Positions 21,882 through 34,200 of a stretch of 64,000 nucleotides of DNA are shown piece after piece; within the stretch, counting starts at the first letter, position 1; each line of letters opens with the position of its first letter. The DNA lies in assembly GCA_016858145.1 (NCBI GenBank), contig JAEHOE010000016.1:682001-746000 (forward strand), read 5' to 3'. This DNA is from Edaphochlamys debaryana. Lineage: Eukaryota; Chlorophyta; Chlorophyceae; Chlamydomonadales. The notes beneath the pieces were generated by a model that worked only from the letters and a program-made list of their open reading frames with translations, had not been told where the DNA came from and made no database searches. Made by a program: the position numbers and the translations under genes.

Positions 21882-24800
21882 ATGGGCCTCTTCTCGCGGA
21901 ACAAGTAAGGAGCCAGAAGATGCCAGGAGCTCAGAGGATAGACTCTAGAAAAAGGATTTCCTGAGCAGCGGCGGGAGACCTGGTACTGAAGCGCAAGCGT
22001 CGCGCCATGCCCACCCTGCCCAGCGTCCTGCTCGGCAGCCGTTCTCACCACCCTCAACCCCTTCATCAACCTACCTTGCCAGCTGCCCTCTCATCCCCAA
22101 CCTCCCCAAAACCACCCACCGCAGACCGCCGGCGCAGCCACCGCCCGGAACCCCTCCGCCGGCGCCCACGCCTCAGCCGCTGACGCAACAGCCCGCGGCC
22201 TACGCCGCCCAGGTCGCCGCCTCCCAGCTCCCCTCCGCCAACCCCGCCGCGGCCTACGCCGCGCTTCAACCCAGCCATGTCCACGCCAGCCCCACCCCCC
22301 AGCCCCACATGTCCGCCCTCACCCACCCTCCCCCGCCCGGCGGCAACCCGCACGCGCCGCCGCCCCCCCAGCCCATGCCGCCCGCACCCCCCTCCGCCGT
22401 GCTCCTGCCCGATGGGACCCCGTCCATGCAAGAGCACACGCTGCACCAGCAGCTGTTCGACCAGTACTACCAGTACCTGTACTCGCAGCAGATGGCGCTG
22501 CCGGAGAATCAGAGATGGACGCAGCAGATTCTGGACGAGCAGGCCCAGCAGCTGGCGGCGGCGGCCGAGCAGCAGATCCGGTACCAACAGATGCAGGAGT
22601 ACTACGACAGACAGGTACGGGAGTACTAGGGTAAAGCTGGAAGGCAGTACGTAACCACCTGTCGGGAAAAGGAGATGGTTGAGGGCATTCTGTCCACGGA
22701 AAGATCGGGGACGGGGCCACGGAATTTGTTGGGGGTCAGGCTCAGGGCCGTGGTGTTCATGCCAGCCGTGCACGTGTTGCACGTGTTCTCCTGGGGCCGC
22801 CGCCAGGCCCTTCGCTCCACGGACGCGTCCGGGGGCTCTGGGACAAGGGACAGACGGGGGGTCCGTGGAGGGCCGGTCATCCCAAGCCGCCTGCCACCCA
22901 CCCTCTCCCTTCCTTTCCTCCCCGCAGTACCAAGCCAACCAACAGGGGCAGGGCGGCCATCCGGGGGGGCCGGACGCAGCGGCGGCGGCCGGCGCCATCG
23001 CGGGTGCCGGGCCCCTCACGCACCCTTCGCCCGGCAGTGGCGTGGGCAGTATCGCTGGGCGCATCGACTCCTCCGCATGGCTCTACGAAGCCGCCCAAGA
23101 GGCGGCGGCGCAGGGCAAGCCCCTGCAGCTGGAGTTCGTTGCCCAGATGCAGCCCGTGATGGACCGGCCGTACGGCATCAACCAACCGCCGTACGGCCAA
23201 CAGCAGCCGTACGACGGGCCCAGCGCGGCGAACCCGTACGACCACATCCGCATCCCCGCCCTGCCCGACATGCGGAACCTGCCCCCCGAGCTGCAGGACT
23301 TCCGTGACCAATGCGCCACGGGTGGGTGGCGGGGGGTGGGGGCCTGGTGTGGGGCTGGCGACGTGGAGAGGGCTTGTCGCTTGAGCGCTGCGAGGGCTAG
23401 GGGTGGGAACCAGGGGGCGTGGAGCTTGTCGAAGGCCAGGTGGGCAAGAGCTGGATGTGGGATGGGATTGTGGGCCTACGGGGTGGGCAAGGGCTGGACA
23501 TTGGGATCGTAGCTTGGGGTGGAGGGCTTGCTATTGGGCCCTTCAGTGGCTGAAGCCATCCGCGGTGATGGAGGCCTTGTCGCCTGCGCGCTGCGAGGGT
23601 TGGGGGCTGGGAAGCCGAAGCTGGGAAGCCCAATTGAGGCGCTCCCGCTCCACCTCCCTCTTCCCCCACCCCCTCCCTCTCCCTCCCCCCCTGCCCCCAG
23701 GCGTGCGCCAGGCCGTGGCTATGATCACAGCCATGGAGCACCAGCTGTTCTGGGAGCGGTCGCGGAGGCAGCAGGTGTGTGTGGTGGGGTGGGGAGGGTG
23801 GTTTGGGGCGGTGTGTGTGTGGGGGGGGGGGCGCACGTTGGGAGCGGTCGCGGAGGCAGCAGGTGGGGAGACGGAGGAGAGAGCGGGGCGGTCGGTTGGG
23901 TGACAGGGTTGGGTGCATGCATCTGGAGAGCGGGGCCGGGCCCTGTCATTCTTTCGAGTGGTCTGTCCCTTCCCTGCCTCACCCCCTCCCCACCCGCCAC
24001 CCCAACGCAACTCCCCTGACACACACACATACAATTGGCTCGCAACTATACAATTAGGGTTAGCACACACATACCCTAAGGCAAGGGAGGACTGCAAGGT
24101 GCTCCTGGCAGCGGTGCACGCCCTCCACCCTCCACCCTCCACCCTTACCCCTTGCCTCCCCCCCTCCCCTCCCCCTTACAACCCCCCTCCCTAAGGCCGA
24201 GGAGGACTGCAAGGTGCTCCTGGCGGCAGTGCACGCGGAGCGGGGCATCGGGGACGCCCTGATCGGGGAGGAGGAGCGGCGGAGGATGGAGGCGGGGATG
24301 GGGAAGCTGACGCTGGCAGCGGACGAGCTGCCCAAGGTGGGGGAGGGAGAGGGATTGGGTTTGCGGCGCGGAGACGCTGGGGATGTGTGGAGTGGACGGG
24401 AGTGGTGGCAGCGAGAGGAGGGTGCGAGGTAGGAAGGTGCGACGAGGGATGTCCGCTGCCGCGTACCGAAGTCGTTTGCATGTCCGTCCTCCTCCTCCTC
24501 CTCCTCCTGCCTGCTCCTCAGGCCTCCGAGGCTGCTACCACAATTCAGAAACATATCCGCGGGCGCCAGGCGCGCAAGGAGTGGGTTTGGGGGGAGGGGG
24601 GAGGCTGGCATCACAAGGGCTCGGCACAGTGCGGGGCAAAGCAAAGAGCGAGCACAGCAGGCCTGGAGAGTGGGAGCGGGTTGGGAGAGGCGGGATGAGG
24701 GGACGACGACGGCTGGTCGCAAGGCTCGGTCCACTAGAGCAGTCCCTGCACCCACCCACTGCCCTCCTCCCCACCGCCTCTCGCTTCACCACCCTCCTCC

Positions 24801-27800
24801 CCTCGCCCCCTCAGCTTCGAGACGCACCTGCGCGACATCCTCCGCGGCGTGGACCCCGCCCTGGACCCCGCCAACATGCCCGAGGCCGCCCGGACCCAGA
24901 TCTCCAACGTCAACACCACGGGCGCCTCGAGGCGGCTGGGGCTGCGCACCATACTGGGGGAGAAGCTGGGCATCGAGCAGGTGGGGGTGTGTGATTAGGA
25001 TGGCCAGGGTGGGCGCGTGATACGTAGTAGTGCAGTTGTGGTTTTGGCAACAAGGAAGCCGAAGTGCAGTTGTGTGTGTGTGGGGGGGGGGGTGAGGTGA
25101 GTGTGAAGGGCTGCTCGTGTAAGCTGGGGAGTACCGGTAGTAGGCGAAGCAACGGCTCAAAGAGTGAACGCGGGACCCTTGGCGACCGAGACCGCAGCTG
25201 GGCAGCCGGGGCGGGGTTGGGGTGCGGGGTGGTGATGGGGTGTCAGCGGCTTGCGGTACCTGTGTGGGGTCCGGGGCAAGTGCGTGCTCCCTTCCCGTCC
25301 TGTCCCTGACCCTGCCCTTCCACTCCTCTCCCCTCCCCTCCCCCCCCGCCAGGACTCGGGCCCCCCCGTGGGCGGGGCCATCTCGGAGCGGCAGGCGGAC
25401 GAGGCGGCGTACTTCCGGAAGCAGGTGTGTGTGTGTGGGGTGGGTGGGAGAGGAGAGAGGCGGCGTACCTCCAGAGGCAGGTGTGTGTGTTGGAGGGGGA
25501 TGAAGTGCGGGAGGAGGCAGCGGCGCATTTCAGGAAGCAGGTGGGGAGGGTGACAGGTGGGTGTTGTGTGTGGTTGGGGGAGGTGCGGGAGGAGGGAGGC
25601 GGCGGACTTCCGGGAGCAGGTGGGGGACGGGAGAGGGAGATGCGGAGGTGCGGGGCACGGTAGGTTGCGGCAGGCGGGGATCTGCACGTAGGAGGGAGGC
25701 CTGCACGGAGGAGGGGCGGTGCGGGGAATGGGAGGCGGACAGGCTTGGCATTAGATGGTGGGAGGCCGCCATGGGACGCGGGCGGTATCGGTTGCAGCTA
25801 ACCACCCGGCCCTCAACTAACCACCACTCGCCCCGCTCCCCCTCTGGCGGGTCCCCGGGTCCCCTCCGCTTGCCGCCATTGCTTGACTTCCCTCCTCCCT
25901 CAACCCACCCCCCCCCCGCCCCCCGCTCCCCTCCAGGTGGACCGCATCGGCCAGCGCATCGCCAGCCACAAGGGTAGGCCGAGTGCAAAGGGCGATGGGG
26001 CTGGAAGCAACAAGAAAGGGGAGAGGAAAGGGCAAAGAAGACGCGAAGGGAGGGGGAGGGGGGGGGGCTCGAAGGGGGACCAGCGAGACGTTGCTGTGGC
26101 CCGGTCTTGGGAGGTTGCCGGACCCCCTTACCCACCCTACCCACCCCACCCCACCTTACCCCGCTCCCAAAGACGCCGGCGAGCCCCACCCCGGCGACCG
26201 CTCCGGCGACCCCCTGCTGCGGGACGTCAAGGACCTGCTGACCGGGACCTACCCGGCCAGCAGCGCACAGGCAAGAGGGAGGTTGGGGGGTGGGGCGGAG
26301 GCGAGGAGATGCAGGGACCTAGGGGGGGTGTAGCGAGAAGTGCAGCCAGAAGCGCAGCCAGAAGTGCAGAAGTACACCCTTGGCACGGGGGAGTGCAGCC
26401 AGAAGCGCAGCCAGAAGTGCAGAAGTACACCCTTGGCACGGGGGAGTATAGGACAATAGGAGGGGGGGAAGACGGGGAGAGTTGCACGCCCAGTCGCAGC
26501 CCCAGCCCCGCACTGGCTTTATGCGCAGCTTTGCTTACCTCTTGCACACCCTTCAGCCAGCCACCCTTCCACCCCCTTCCCCCTTCCCCCACCCGCCCAG
26601 GTCATTGCGGCGCTGGTCCGGCGCTGCCGGGAGCTGCAGGCGGCGCTGCTGGAGGCGGTGGGGGAGCTGCAGGAAGCCAACCTGGCCATCACGGTACGGA
26701 GGAGGGACTGGCGGAGGCGGGGGCAGGGGGCCGAAAGGAGGCTGGGCTGGATGGTCTTGGTGCTCGGCTCCGCCGTTTGGGCGTGTGGGGGGGAGCTGCA
26801 GGAGGTCAACCTGGCCATCACGGTGGGGGGAGGGGTTGGGGTGGTCAGGGGTGGGCTGTGTAGGTGTCAGGGGGGCCCCACGAGGGGATACAAACCTACG
26901 GAGGCGGGTCAGGGCTGTGTCTTCTGAGAATTGGAGGAGGGTCAGGGCTGTGTGCTATCCTGCGTTGACTGGAGAGAAGGGGCCAAGAGGTGTACACAGG
27001 AAGCAAACCTTGCCCTCACTGTGGGGGTTGGGTGGCGGGGTTGGGCTGTGTGGGTGGCACGAGGTCTTCAAGAGGCACCCGCAGGAGGGTCCAACGCGCT
27101 CCCCATGCGCCTCCTCCTAGCTCTAGCCTCATGACCAAACCCCTTACCGCCCCCTCCTCCCTCTCATCCCCTACCCCACCTCCCCCTACCCACCACCCCT
27201 CAGGGCCTCCCTGCTCCCTCCCTGCTCCCTCCCTCCTCCCTCTCACCTCCCTCCCAATCCCCCCCTCTCGCCCCTCCCCTCGAACCCTCGTCCCCTCCCC
27301 AGGGCCTCAGGGAGGCCAACGCCCGCCTGTCCGACCTCTCCCACGTGCGCGGGGACCTGGAGGCCACCCGCCATGACAACCTGCGCCTGGCGGCCACCGT
27401 GGCCAAGCTGAGGAACGTGCTGACGGCCAAGGTGTGGTGCGGGGCAGGGGGTGGGGTGTCGGAAAGGGGAAGGGGGCAAGGGGAGGAGGTGGGGATGGAG
27501 GATGGGGGCGAAGATGGGCGAAGCGTCCCTCGCGGGAGGGTTCGGAGGGCTACCGGTCAAGTGGGGAGCATCCTACTAGTCCTGTAGAGCGAGCGCGATG
27601 CCTGATGCTACTCGCATTCCGCTCCTCCCTGCCTTCCTACCTGCACCGTGCCTGCCCCCCCCACACCCACCCACCCACCCCCTGCAGGTTGCGGCCACCA
27701 ACGCCGACGCCGCCCGCGAGAACCCCTACGTGGCCGCCTGGTTCAGGAAGGCCTACGCAGACCAGGAGTGGCAGGGCGTGCCGCCGGTGGGTGGGTGGGT

Positions 27801-30329
27801 GGAGTCCCGGAAGGGGGTGGTTGGGGCGGGGCGAGCGGGGGTCCGTCCCACGACGTCAAGGAGGTCTTTGGATGAGGTGAGCCCGCATTCGCATTCGCAT
27901 TCCCGTTCCCTTTCCCTACCCGTCTTTATCTGACCCTCTGCCCGCCTACGCCCTGGCCCCCACCCCCCAGACCGGCCCCGGCGGCACCGCCCGTATGGAC
28001 GCCCCCGACCAGCTGCATCCATCCCCACACGCGTTTTACTGTTTGTGTCTTTGATGTCCCTGCTACCTCACAGACCGGCCCCGGCGGCACCGCCCGCATG
28101 GACGGCCCCGACGAGGCGGTGGAGACGTGGGACGACCTGCGCTCCTCCCTGCCCGAGCCCATCCTGGTGCCGCGCCAGGCGGTGCCGGGGTACGCCTTCA
28201 AGGACCTGCTGCAGCTCAAGCAGGTGGGGGTGGAGGGGGGGAGAAAGGGGCGGGGGAGGGGGAAGCGTGCGTGTTTCGGCACGCGTGTGGCGGGCTGCGG
28301 ATGAGGCAGTGGGTACGCCTTTAAGGACAAGCTAAACCTCAAACAGGTGGGTAGGACTGGGTTTCGGGAATGATTTGTTGGTGCTTACCCGCCACCTCAC
28401 CCCCCCCTTCCTCCTCGCCTCCCCACACCCCAACAGGACATGGTCAAGTCGGCCTACCGCACGCCGCCGAATCCGCTCTACTCCTCGGACGTGCCGGACA
28501 GATCCGGATTCAACTACGAGCGGGACACACCCATGATCCCCATGCAGGTGTGCGCGATCAAGCTCGTGCGGACATTCCTGGGGGTTCAGTGGGCAGGGCA
28601 GGGGGTGGGGCTCATCGCGTGTGTGGCTCTGTGGTTCTGCTGCTGCCTTGGGGTTGTGGGTAGGCACGTGACAGTGAGGGCCGCACTCTGGGGTGGACCT
28701 GGCCCACGCTACAGGCAGAGCACGTCCCGCCCTCGACCTGTTCTCACAAACATTCTCCTCACGCCCCCTCCTCCCAAGTTCAATCTCCCTCCTCTAACCT
28801 CTACCTGCCCCCCGCCCCACCCCACCCCCCCACCCCCAGTCCGCCATGCCCATGATCCGGGAGTCCATGCCCACAGACGTGTTCGTGGTAGGCAGGGGTG
28901 TGGGGGGGCACTTGAGAACGCTGGGTGGTAAATTGGACGATGGTGGACGATCTGCGTCCCGTCATGGGGTTGGGGCGCAGCACAGGGCCGTGGTGCAGCC
29001 TGGCGTGTTTCAGTAGAGGGCAACTGACACGGGCAGAGACGACGTCACGCACTGCCTCCATCTTTCTTGTACCGTATACCTACCCCTTTCTCTGACCTCG
29101 CGCCAGGGTGTGCACGACGACCTCTACCGCCGCTCGCCCCGGCCCTCGGGCCCCGGTGGCCACACCTCGGCCTCCTACGGCCCCCGCGACCCCGGCGGCA
29201 ACCTGCTGCCCTCCTCCGCCGCCAACCTGCGCCCCTCACACCCGGGCGCCCAGCCGGGGGCGCAGCCAATGGGCGCGTACGAGCAGTTGGCCGAGCAACA
29301 GCGGCGGTTGGACGAGCAGGCCGCGTGGGAGGCCGAGCAGGGCGCGGGATCGGTCGGCGACGGCGCTGCCAACCGCGGCAGGGACTTCAACTATAACCGT
29401 GACACGCCTGTCGTACCGATGTACAGCGTGCTGCCGCTCATCCGGGAGGACGATTACGTACGGGTAGGTACGGGATCTCGCAACGGCTGCATTCAGCACC
29501 TGCCTCTGCCTCTTCCATGCTGGGCGGGTGGCTAGGTCGTCGCAGGGCACCCCAGGCGGTTGGGACAGGTGCCAACGTCACTGACGCCCCTGCATGTCTC
29601 TAGGGGAGCTGGGCCCACACACCACCTCGGCACGAAGCAGTGCTGATCTCCCCTTGACCCCGCTCTCCAACGCAGCGCTCCACCTCCCCCCAGCGCTCGC
29701 CCGGACGGGAGGGCGAGGGGACCAGCACCGCCGGCGGCGCCACCCCTCCGCCCTCGCACCACCAACACCAACACCACCCCGGCGGTTCCTCAGCCTCGCC
29801 CTCGGCCGCGGCCTCCCAGGCCGGCGCCTACCCGGGCTACCCCGGCCAGCAGCAGCAGGGAGGGTACGGCGGGGGCCCGATGGGGCCCGGGCAGCAGTAC
29901 GGCTACTCGCCCACTCCCTCGCAAGGCGGCCAAGCGCAGGGGCAGGGGCAGGGGCAGGGCTACCCGCCGCCGCACCAGGTCTACTCCCCCCGGCAGCAGC
30001 AAACGCAGGCCGCCTACCACAACTACCCGAACCAACCGCCCAACCAACAACCGCCGGGCCCGTGGACGCCGGGCCAACCGCTCGTCCAACCGTCGCAGCC
30101 GAGTGGGAGCGGTTACAACCAACCGCAGCAGCAGCCCAACGCCCAGGAGGTGATGCTGGCGGCGGCGGTCATGACGGCACCGTACAACGGCGCCGCTGGC
30201 GGCCAGTACGGCAGCACGCCGCCGCAGCCGCAGCAGTACAATGCGAACATCAACACGGCGTCGTACGGAGGGAACTACGCGGGGGCGCGGCCGGTGCCTG
30301 GGACCCAGACGCCGCGGAGTGGCTACTAA
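21882..30329 (+). CDS. Large Gln/Pro-rich protein with an IQ motif and coiled coil
   Basis: Eighteen exons with unbroken phase give 1064 residues: 21882-21904, 22125-22614, 22928-23321, 23701-23774, 24196-24336, 24522-24580, 24815-24980, 25353-25424, 25937-25973, 26173-26270, 26601-26693, 27303-27431, 27688-27786, 28074-28223, 28437-28547, 28840-28887, 29107-29463, 29676-30329. It starts MGLFSRNK. A Pro/Ala/Gln-rich region of about 120 residues follows. An IQ motif, the usual calmodulin or light-chain binding site, is at about 382-392 (IQKHIRGRQAR). Exons 10-13 form a probable coiled coil (VIAALVRRCRELQAALLEAV). A short motif is repeated as FNYERDTPMIPM (exon 15) and FNYNRDTPVVPM (exon 17). 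The C-terminal 218 residues are Gln/Gly/Tyr/Pro-rich and probably disordered. Intron 10 has a GC donor (GCAAGA). The family is not recognised; a calmodulin-regulated cytoskeletal or flagellar scaffold is a guess. Confidence 0.8.
23838..23866 (+). repeat. Decayed copy of exon 4 3' border
   Basis: The last 24 nt of exon 4 plus its donor (GGGAGCGGTCGCGGAGGCAG) recur about 88 nt downstream inside intron 4, again followed by CAGGTG. Confidence 0.85.
24074..24122 (+). repeat. Decayed copy of exon 5 5' border
   Basis: The acceptor and first 42 nt of exon 5 (24189-24237, starting CCCTAAGGCC) have a diverged copy 115 nt upstream in intron 4. It contains the shared 20-mer GGAGGACTGCAAGGTGCTCC. The copy keeps the CTAAG acceptor but GAG has become GGG, and it ends in a CCCTCCA tract. 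Confidence 0.85.
25457..25626 (+). repeat. Three decayed copies of exon 8 3' border
   Basis: The end of exon 8 (25401-25440, encoding EAAYFRKQ plus the GTGTGTG donor) is repeated at 25457-25490, 25514-25546 and 25595-25626. Each copy keeps a GAGGC..GCAGGT core with substitutions, and the last two change the donor to GTGGGG. All three lie in intron 8. Confidence 0.85.
26337..26449 (+). repeat. Two tandem copies of a 54-57-nt unit in intron 10
   Basis: A unit made of GCAGCCAGAAGCGCAG words and ending in ACACCCTTGGCACGGGGGAG occurs twice in a row, almost identical. It lies in the GC-AG intron 10 of the IQ-motif gene. Confidence 0.85.
26790..27027 (+). repeat. Two decayed copies of exon 11 3' border
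   Basis: The exon 11 end (26660-26697, GAGCTGCAGGAAGCCAACCT then GGCCATCACGGT) recurs closely at 26790-26829 (GAAGCC to GAGGTC) and in much weaker form at about 26991-27027. All copies lie in intron 11. Confidence 0.8.
27968..28009 (+). repeat. Copy of exon 14 5' border
   Basis: CAG plus the first 39 nt of exon 14 (28071-28112) is present 103 nt upstream with two substitutions (CGCATG to CGTATG, GGC to GCC). It has its own C-rich tract and CAG acceptor, so it could still act as an alternative acceptor, but no donor follows. Confidence 0.85.
28311..28353 (+). repeat. Decayed copy of exon 14 3' border
   Basis: The end of exon 14 with its donor (28187-28229, GGGTACGCCTTCAAGGACCT) is repeated about 124 nt downstream as GGGTACGCCTTTAAGGACAA, ending in AAACAGGTGGGT with an intact donor. 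Confidence 0.85.
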
Positions 30330-31261
30330 GGGTCGAGCAAGGTCGAGCAAGAGTTGAAATGGGAAACGGAACTAGGACTCGCACACCGTTGGGAGCAGGT
30401 TAGGACACATGAGTTGGCGGCGCCAGCTGCGTAGTGATGGCAATGAGGCCGGACGCCCTTGAGTATGGTGGGCGCGGCAAGGACCCGGACTAACGTTGAA
30501 CGGCGCGTGACTCGAGGGGGGACACCGGCTTGTGTGCCGGTAGCTCGACGCCCTACCGTATGTACTGAACTGATGTCTTGTGGGGCGACAACGGGTTCCA
30601 GGTGGCGGCTGCGACAGGCCTACGCATTATAGGCGGCGGCGCCGGCGCATTGTAGGCTGGCTGTGGCGGCGGCGAAGGAGCTGGCGGGTGGTTGCGCCGC
30701 CGCCGGAGTGAATGAGACGGAGAGAAGGTCGCGGACGCTTTGGGCTGGGATTGCTAGACAGGAGAAGCTTGTGCTGTTCATGTCTGGAGGGTTGATCTCT
30801 TGTGGAAGCGGGGTGCTTGGGTGTAAGGGGGGCGCACATCGGACGAAGTGAGCGGATTCTGAGCTCTTTGGTAGCAGCGCGGGAAGTTGCGGAATGCGGG
30901 GTGCGTGCCGAGGGCATGGGCACCTTGTACAGAAGATAGAACGGAGGGCGGACGAGAGACGAAGAGTTGATGGCCCTCTCGTTCCCGCCGAAACATGTGT
31001 GCTGCCGTGCAGTGCTGTACGGAGGTCGTTGGCACAGCGTTTGGCGGGTAGTCGCCGCAGGTCGCTGCTCCGCTTTGTACACTCTTCTACACCCAGTCAC
31101 TGTCACTGTTAGCTCACTCCTGGGCAGTGATCGGGGCCGCAGCGTGTCGGTGCCCCCGATTCGGGCCCAAGGCCCGGCTGGGCCTCCTCGCCCTTCCTAG
31201 CTCTTCAGCTGACCTTGACATAGCGTACATACGTACCCAAGCTACGGCCCAGCGAGCAAGC
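30330..31261. other. 3' UTR of the IQ gene and promoter/5' leader of the MOS2 gene
   Basis: No gene was found in this stretch. The candidate TGTAA signal is at 30822; sequence after about 31100 probably forms the promoter and leader of the MOS2-like gene. Confidence 0.4.
30822..30826 (+). terminator. Candidate polyadenylation signal TGTAA
   Basis: TGTAA, the usual green-algal poly(A) signal, lies about 490 nt after the stop of the IQ-motif gene, a normal 3' UTR length for volvocine algae. Confidence 0.4.
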
Positions 31262-34200
31262 ATGGCGGACGACGGCCAGGAGCCCAAGTCCTCGCTCGCC
31301 TTCTCGTTTGCGAAGAAGAAGGTGGTCCAGAAGGTTGCTGTCAATGTCGAGGAGCGTAAAGACAACGGTCAGCTTATCTCTGGCTTCGATGGCGACAAAG
31401 TCCAAGTCGTCGGCGGGGAGGCTGAGGCCAAGGCCCTGGTCATTCCCAAGCTGGAGAACACCTTCAAGACGGGCGTGGGGCCAAAGAAGTTTACGCCCAC
31501 GTTCAAGCCACCCAGCAACGATGCGGTGAAGCTGAAGCCCGGCGAGGACAAGTTCGTCCAGGCCGAGTCCACGGTGCCCGTGATAAAGGAGTATGGGCTG
31601 CAGCTGCGTGAAGCCAAGCCCGAGGAGCGCGCGGCAGCGGCTGCCAACGGCGGGCAGATGACGCAGGCACTCATGGAGGACAAGGCTTACAAGGAGTCCG
31701 TGGAGGACCTGCCGGACGTGGCCGACGTGGAGGTGGGCAGCTGGAGGGGGGCTGGGCTGACGAGGGCTTGGACGCCTGCGAGGGGGCGGGGGGCAACGGG
31801 GGGGGGGCTGAGGGCGGAGCGGGGGCCCCGCTGTCGTTGGACACATCCGTCCACCGCCCCATCCCCCGGCCGCATCCTCCCTCCTCCCGGACCCCTTCCT
31901 TTACCCTACCTCCTTCCCTCACCCCTTCACCTCTGCACCAACCCCCAGGCCTACGAGGCGATGCCGATCGAGGAGTTCGGCCGCGCCATGCTGCGCGGCA
32001 TGGGCTGGGAGGAGGGCATGGGCGTGGGCCGCAACCGCAAGAAGGTGGACGCCATTGAGTACGTGCGGCGGCCGGAGCGGCTGGGCCTGGGCGCGCAGCC
32101 CGTCAAGCTGAGCGAGGACCCCAAGAAGGTCGTCAAGATGGGTGGGTGGGGGTGGCGGGACGGAGGGACGGAGGGCGGGGACCGTGTGCAGGGGCAGGGG
32201 CAGGCGCGGAGGAAGCCCTGACAGTAGTCGAGTTGTTAGGTTAGAAGGTACCTGGGCTAAAGCATGGAGGACATGGGAGGCATGGGGGCGGACCAAGACC
32301 CACGGCCGTCTGTGCTGTAAGCCGTGCTACCCCTCCGCTCCCCCGAAGGCGACAAGCCCCGCAAGCAGGACCTGGTCCTGGCCCCGGACGCGGACGGGCG
32401 CCAGCGCAACGTCCGTACATTGGACGAGCAGCTCGTTGCACGGAGCGCGGTGCGCGGGGCAGGGGGCCCATCATGGTATGGCATCGTGTGGCGGCTACGG
32501 ACCGGCAGCAGGGCCCTGGCCGGGCACAAGGGCCAGAGGGCAATAGGGCACAGCACTTGGGCCCTGTGCAGCTCTGCACGTGCGTGCCTCTTGGCCCCTG
32601 ACCCTTGCGTCTCTCCTCTGTCGGGTGCTGTGGTGTGCTGTGCCCGCAGGTGCTCCCGGGGCCCCAGCCTGGCAAGGCGATGAGGCTGGTGGCGGGACCT
32701 CACGCGGGGATGGCGTGCACGGCACTGGAGGCACTGACGGGAGGTGAGGCGGCGGAAAGGCGTGGAGGAGGGGGATGTGGCGTGAATGCTTCCGAACCGT
32801 GTGTCCGCTTCCCATCGCCAGAGGTGCCCCTGCGCCCCGCTTTGCCCCGCGGCCCTAAGCTGAGACGCCATCTCTGCATGCCTTCCTCTTACCTCTTCAC
32901 GTTATCCCTTGTCGCACAGACCGCTGGCGCGTGCGCCTGGCCGCCAGCCACGAGGACGTGGAGGTGGCGGCGGCGGAGCTGGGGGAGAAGTGGGAGAAGG
33001 GGGGCGAGGGCGGCAGGGCGGAGGGCCGGGAGCGGTCGGCGGACCGCCCGCGGGAGCGCGGCGGCAGCCGGGGCCGGGACGAGGACGAGGGGGAGCGGGC
33101 GGGCGGCAGCGGCCGGGGCAACGGCGAGGCGGGGGCGCGGTGAGTGCGGCTCGCGGGGTCGCGGAGATGGGGGGTTGGATGGGAAGGAGTAAGCTAAGCA
33201 GAGGGGGGGAATCGGGGGCGAGGCAGGCAGGTCAGGGTCACTTCTGGTCCTGCTCACTACTTCTTGCCCTGGCCCGTTTGCTGAGCCACTCGCCGGCCCC
33301 TCTCCATCCCATCCCATTCCATCCCTGCAGGCGGGGCGAGGAGGGCCGCAGCGGCCGCGACAGCGACCGCCGCGACGGCCGCCACGACCGGGAACGCGGG
33401 GCGGAGCGGGAGCGGGATGCTGATCGGGACCGAGAGCGGGATCGGGATCGGGACAGGGACCGGGGGGACGTGGACGGGGGCAAGCGCAAGCACCGGGAGC
33501 GAGACGAGGAGGCGGACGGGGGGCGGAAGAAGCACAAGAAGGAGAAAAAGGAGAAGAAGGAAAAGAAGGAGAAGAAGGAAAAGCGGGATAAGAAGGAGGG
33601 CAAGCACGGCCGGCGGAGCAGCAGCAGCGGGGAGGGCAGCAGCGGCGGGGAGGAGGAGGAGCGGCCCTCGGGGCCCACGTGGCTCTTCCCCCACATCAAG
33701 GTAAGGGAGGGGTCAGGCCGGGGGTGCTTCTGTCGAGGGGGTTCGGGGCCTGCGGCTGCCTCCGCTGCATCCCAGGATGCACCCTGGAATCTTGGGAAGG
33801 GCTTGGCGGTGCCTGTTCTGCTGCATGCAGGCCCCCTTGGTGCGCCCTTGAGCCTGACGAAGGGCTTGGCCTGCAGTGCCTGTTCCCCGGCCATCTGAAC
33901 ACTGCCACACCACTGCCACAACCTCGTCTCCCTTCTGCCCCTTCCCCCACCCCCACCACCCCCTCCCCCCGGCCCCTCCCTCACCCACCCCCTCCCCCCC
34001 AGGTCCGCATCGTGGACAAGCACGTGCGCGGCGGCAAGCTGTACCTTAAGAAGGCCACCGTGGCTGACGTGCACCCGGGGGGGAGCGCTGACGTGGCGGT
34101 GGACAACACGGGGGACGTGCTGCGGGTGGGGCGGGGCGGGGGTGGGGCGGCATGGGCTTAGAGGGTAGGGCCTCCTTGGCGAAGGGCTGTGGGGGTGCGG

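Noticed and set aside
27968..28009. Alternative start of exon 14 in the IQ gene
   Set aside because: It has an acceptor, but the copy loses similarity after 42 nt and no donor follows in phase; treated as a decayed duplicate.
33238..34074. Minus-strand Ser/Arg-rich frame of 278 codons
   Set aside because: Antisense of the Arg/Asp/Lys-rich exons of the MOS2-like gene.
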